In this document: positions 5,164-5,848 of the stretch, piece by piece
Layout of the letters: each line of letters starts with the position of its first letter
Numbering within the stretch: the stretch's first letter is position 1
Assembly (NCBI GenBank): GCA_038330095.1
Contig: JBBQNQ010000136.1
Span: 1 to 5,848, forward strand
Length of the DNA: 5,848 bases
Direction of reading: 5' to 3'
Source of the DNA: JBBPZA01 sp038330095
Lineage (GTDB): Bacteria > Actinomycetota > Thermoleophilia > Solirubrobacterales > Solirubrobacteraceae
Translations under genes and position numbers: made by a program
The notes under the pieces: generated by a model
What the model was told of the DNA's origin: nothing
Seen by the model: the letters and a program-made list of their open reading frames with translations, nothing else
Databases searched by the model: none

Positions 5164-5707
5164 TGCGTCCTGCGGAGCGAGCTATGCAGTTACCTGTGGT
5201 AAATGCCCATCGGCCCCGCGGGCCGCATCCCTAAAAGGGGTCGCGGCGCTGGCCAGAGCAACAAGCAGCAGGCAGGTTGCCCGCCGATGCCGCCGCGAGT
5301 CCTTGACCGGCGGCGGCGCAAGCTCGCGGCATGGTCCGCGGAGCTGCCCGCGGGGCCTCGGGCGGGGGTGCTGGGCCCTGGGAGCAGTCCTCGCAGGGCG
5401 CCAGGAGACGATTTACGGGTCGTACACCTGTTCGCTTTGCCGGTGCGGAGCGTTGTAGGGGACCTTCTGGCCCCAACGCCGTCAATTCGAAGGACTGCCC
5501 GCCCCGAGAGCGCCCCGTCGCTTCGCCTTATGCGGCCCCGCGTCCGCTGAGCGCCCCGTTCCCGGCCTCCTGCCGTCCTGCCGCCACCACACCAACCCTC
5601 TTCCCACTTCTTGCCGCCCGTACGGCGGAGACGCCGGTGAGGACCCCGACTGCGCTCGCCGTGCAGCGAAGCACGCACGTAGAAGCGGACCTTGTAGGCG
5701 ACGCCGG
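5164..5707. other. No supported gene; runs across the circle junction to the toxin remnant
   Basis: Several long open frames exist on both strands here, which is expected at this GC content. Their translations are dominated by Arg, Pro, Gly and Ala and show no domain, export signal or ribosome binding site. No tRNA-like T-loop, iteron or strong hairpin was found. The stretch joins bases 1-105 on the circle, so about 0.65 kb lacks an intact gene before the RelE remnant, and about 1 kb before the cargo operon. It may be decayed former coding DNA or hold unrecognised sites such as a transfer origin. Confidence 0.6.
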
Positions 5708-5848
5708 GCTTCAGACGTCGTGGCTCTCGGAGGCGTCGCGAGCTGCGATCGGCCTCCGCGCGTGTGGGCTCGCGATATGCCTGCGCAAGCTTGCCCGGGC
5801 GTGGCTCCGTTGGGGGCGGTAGGCGTCGGCGCGGTGCTCGATGCGCAC
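5708..5848. repeat. Terminal direct repeat, right copy (circle junction)
   Basis: Exact copy of bases 1-141. It should be counted once when the circle is closed, and any frame read through it to the window end is cut off artificially. Confidence 0.93.

Noticed and set aside
5190..5678. Long minus-strand open frame, extendable across the junction, with a protein-like piece LKPGVAYKVRFYV
   Set aside because: The short piece looks natural, but the rest is Arg/Gly/Ser-rich without domain, ribosome binding site or plausible start. Such open frames are common by chance at this GC content.
1..5848. Inverted or direct terminal repeats of a transposon or linear plasmid
   Set aside because: The terminal repeat is direct, exact and of k-mer length, and there is no transposase or terminal protein; circular closure explains it.

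Overview
This window is one complete small circular replicon, not a fragment of a chromosome. Its first 141 bases are repeated exactly as its last 141 bases (1-141 = 5708-5848). This is the usual signature of a circular contig cut at an arbitrary point by a k-mer assembler, and it gives a circle of about 5,707 bp. The DNA is very GC-rich. The arginine- and alanine-rich proteins, GTG starts, probable leaderless starts and actinobacterial-style signals suggest a high-GC actinobacterial host. The style of the secreted cargo proteins is reminiscent of soil Thermoleophilia/Solirubrobacterales, but that is an inference from memory of protein style, not a database match.

Layout. The minus strand carries the maintenance functions, read from high to low coordinates. 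First is a RelE/ParE-type toxin-antitoxin pair (antitoxin 5046-4816, toxin 4783-4499). Next is an origin-like region (about 4200-4440) with three identical 22-bp iterons, a 16-bp-phased short repeat and two strong hairpins. Then come a winged-helix replication initiator (4192-3302), a spacer rich in related repeats (3170-3298), a MerR-like helix-turn-helix/coiled-coil protein (3137-2676), and a serine recombinase (2380-1694) whose promoter contains a perfect 10-bp inverted repeat. The plus strand carries one tight two-gene cargo operon (468-920 and 923-1543). It encodes a small exported protein with two cysteines and a membrane-anchored or exported protein with two cysteines. The operon ends at a perfect 14-bp-arm dyad (1560-1592) lying between the convergent cargo and recombinase genes.

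How it fits together. The initiator probably binds the iterons to start replication, and the toxin-antitoxin pair penalises plasmid loss. The recombinase probably resolves multimers at the dyad beside its gene. The HTH/coiled-coil protein is a candidate one-protein partition or copy-control factor acting on the repeats just upstream of its own gene. No relaxase or conjugation gene is visible, so the plasmid is not self-mobilisable by recognised means. The two cargo proteins are the unexplained part.

The stretch that crosses the circle junction (5164-5707 continuing into 1-393) holds no intact gene. It does contain the frameshifted, partly deleted remains of a second RelE-family toxin (302-106, minus strand), so the plasmid appears to have carried two toxin modules at some time.
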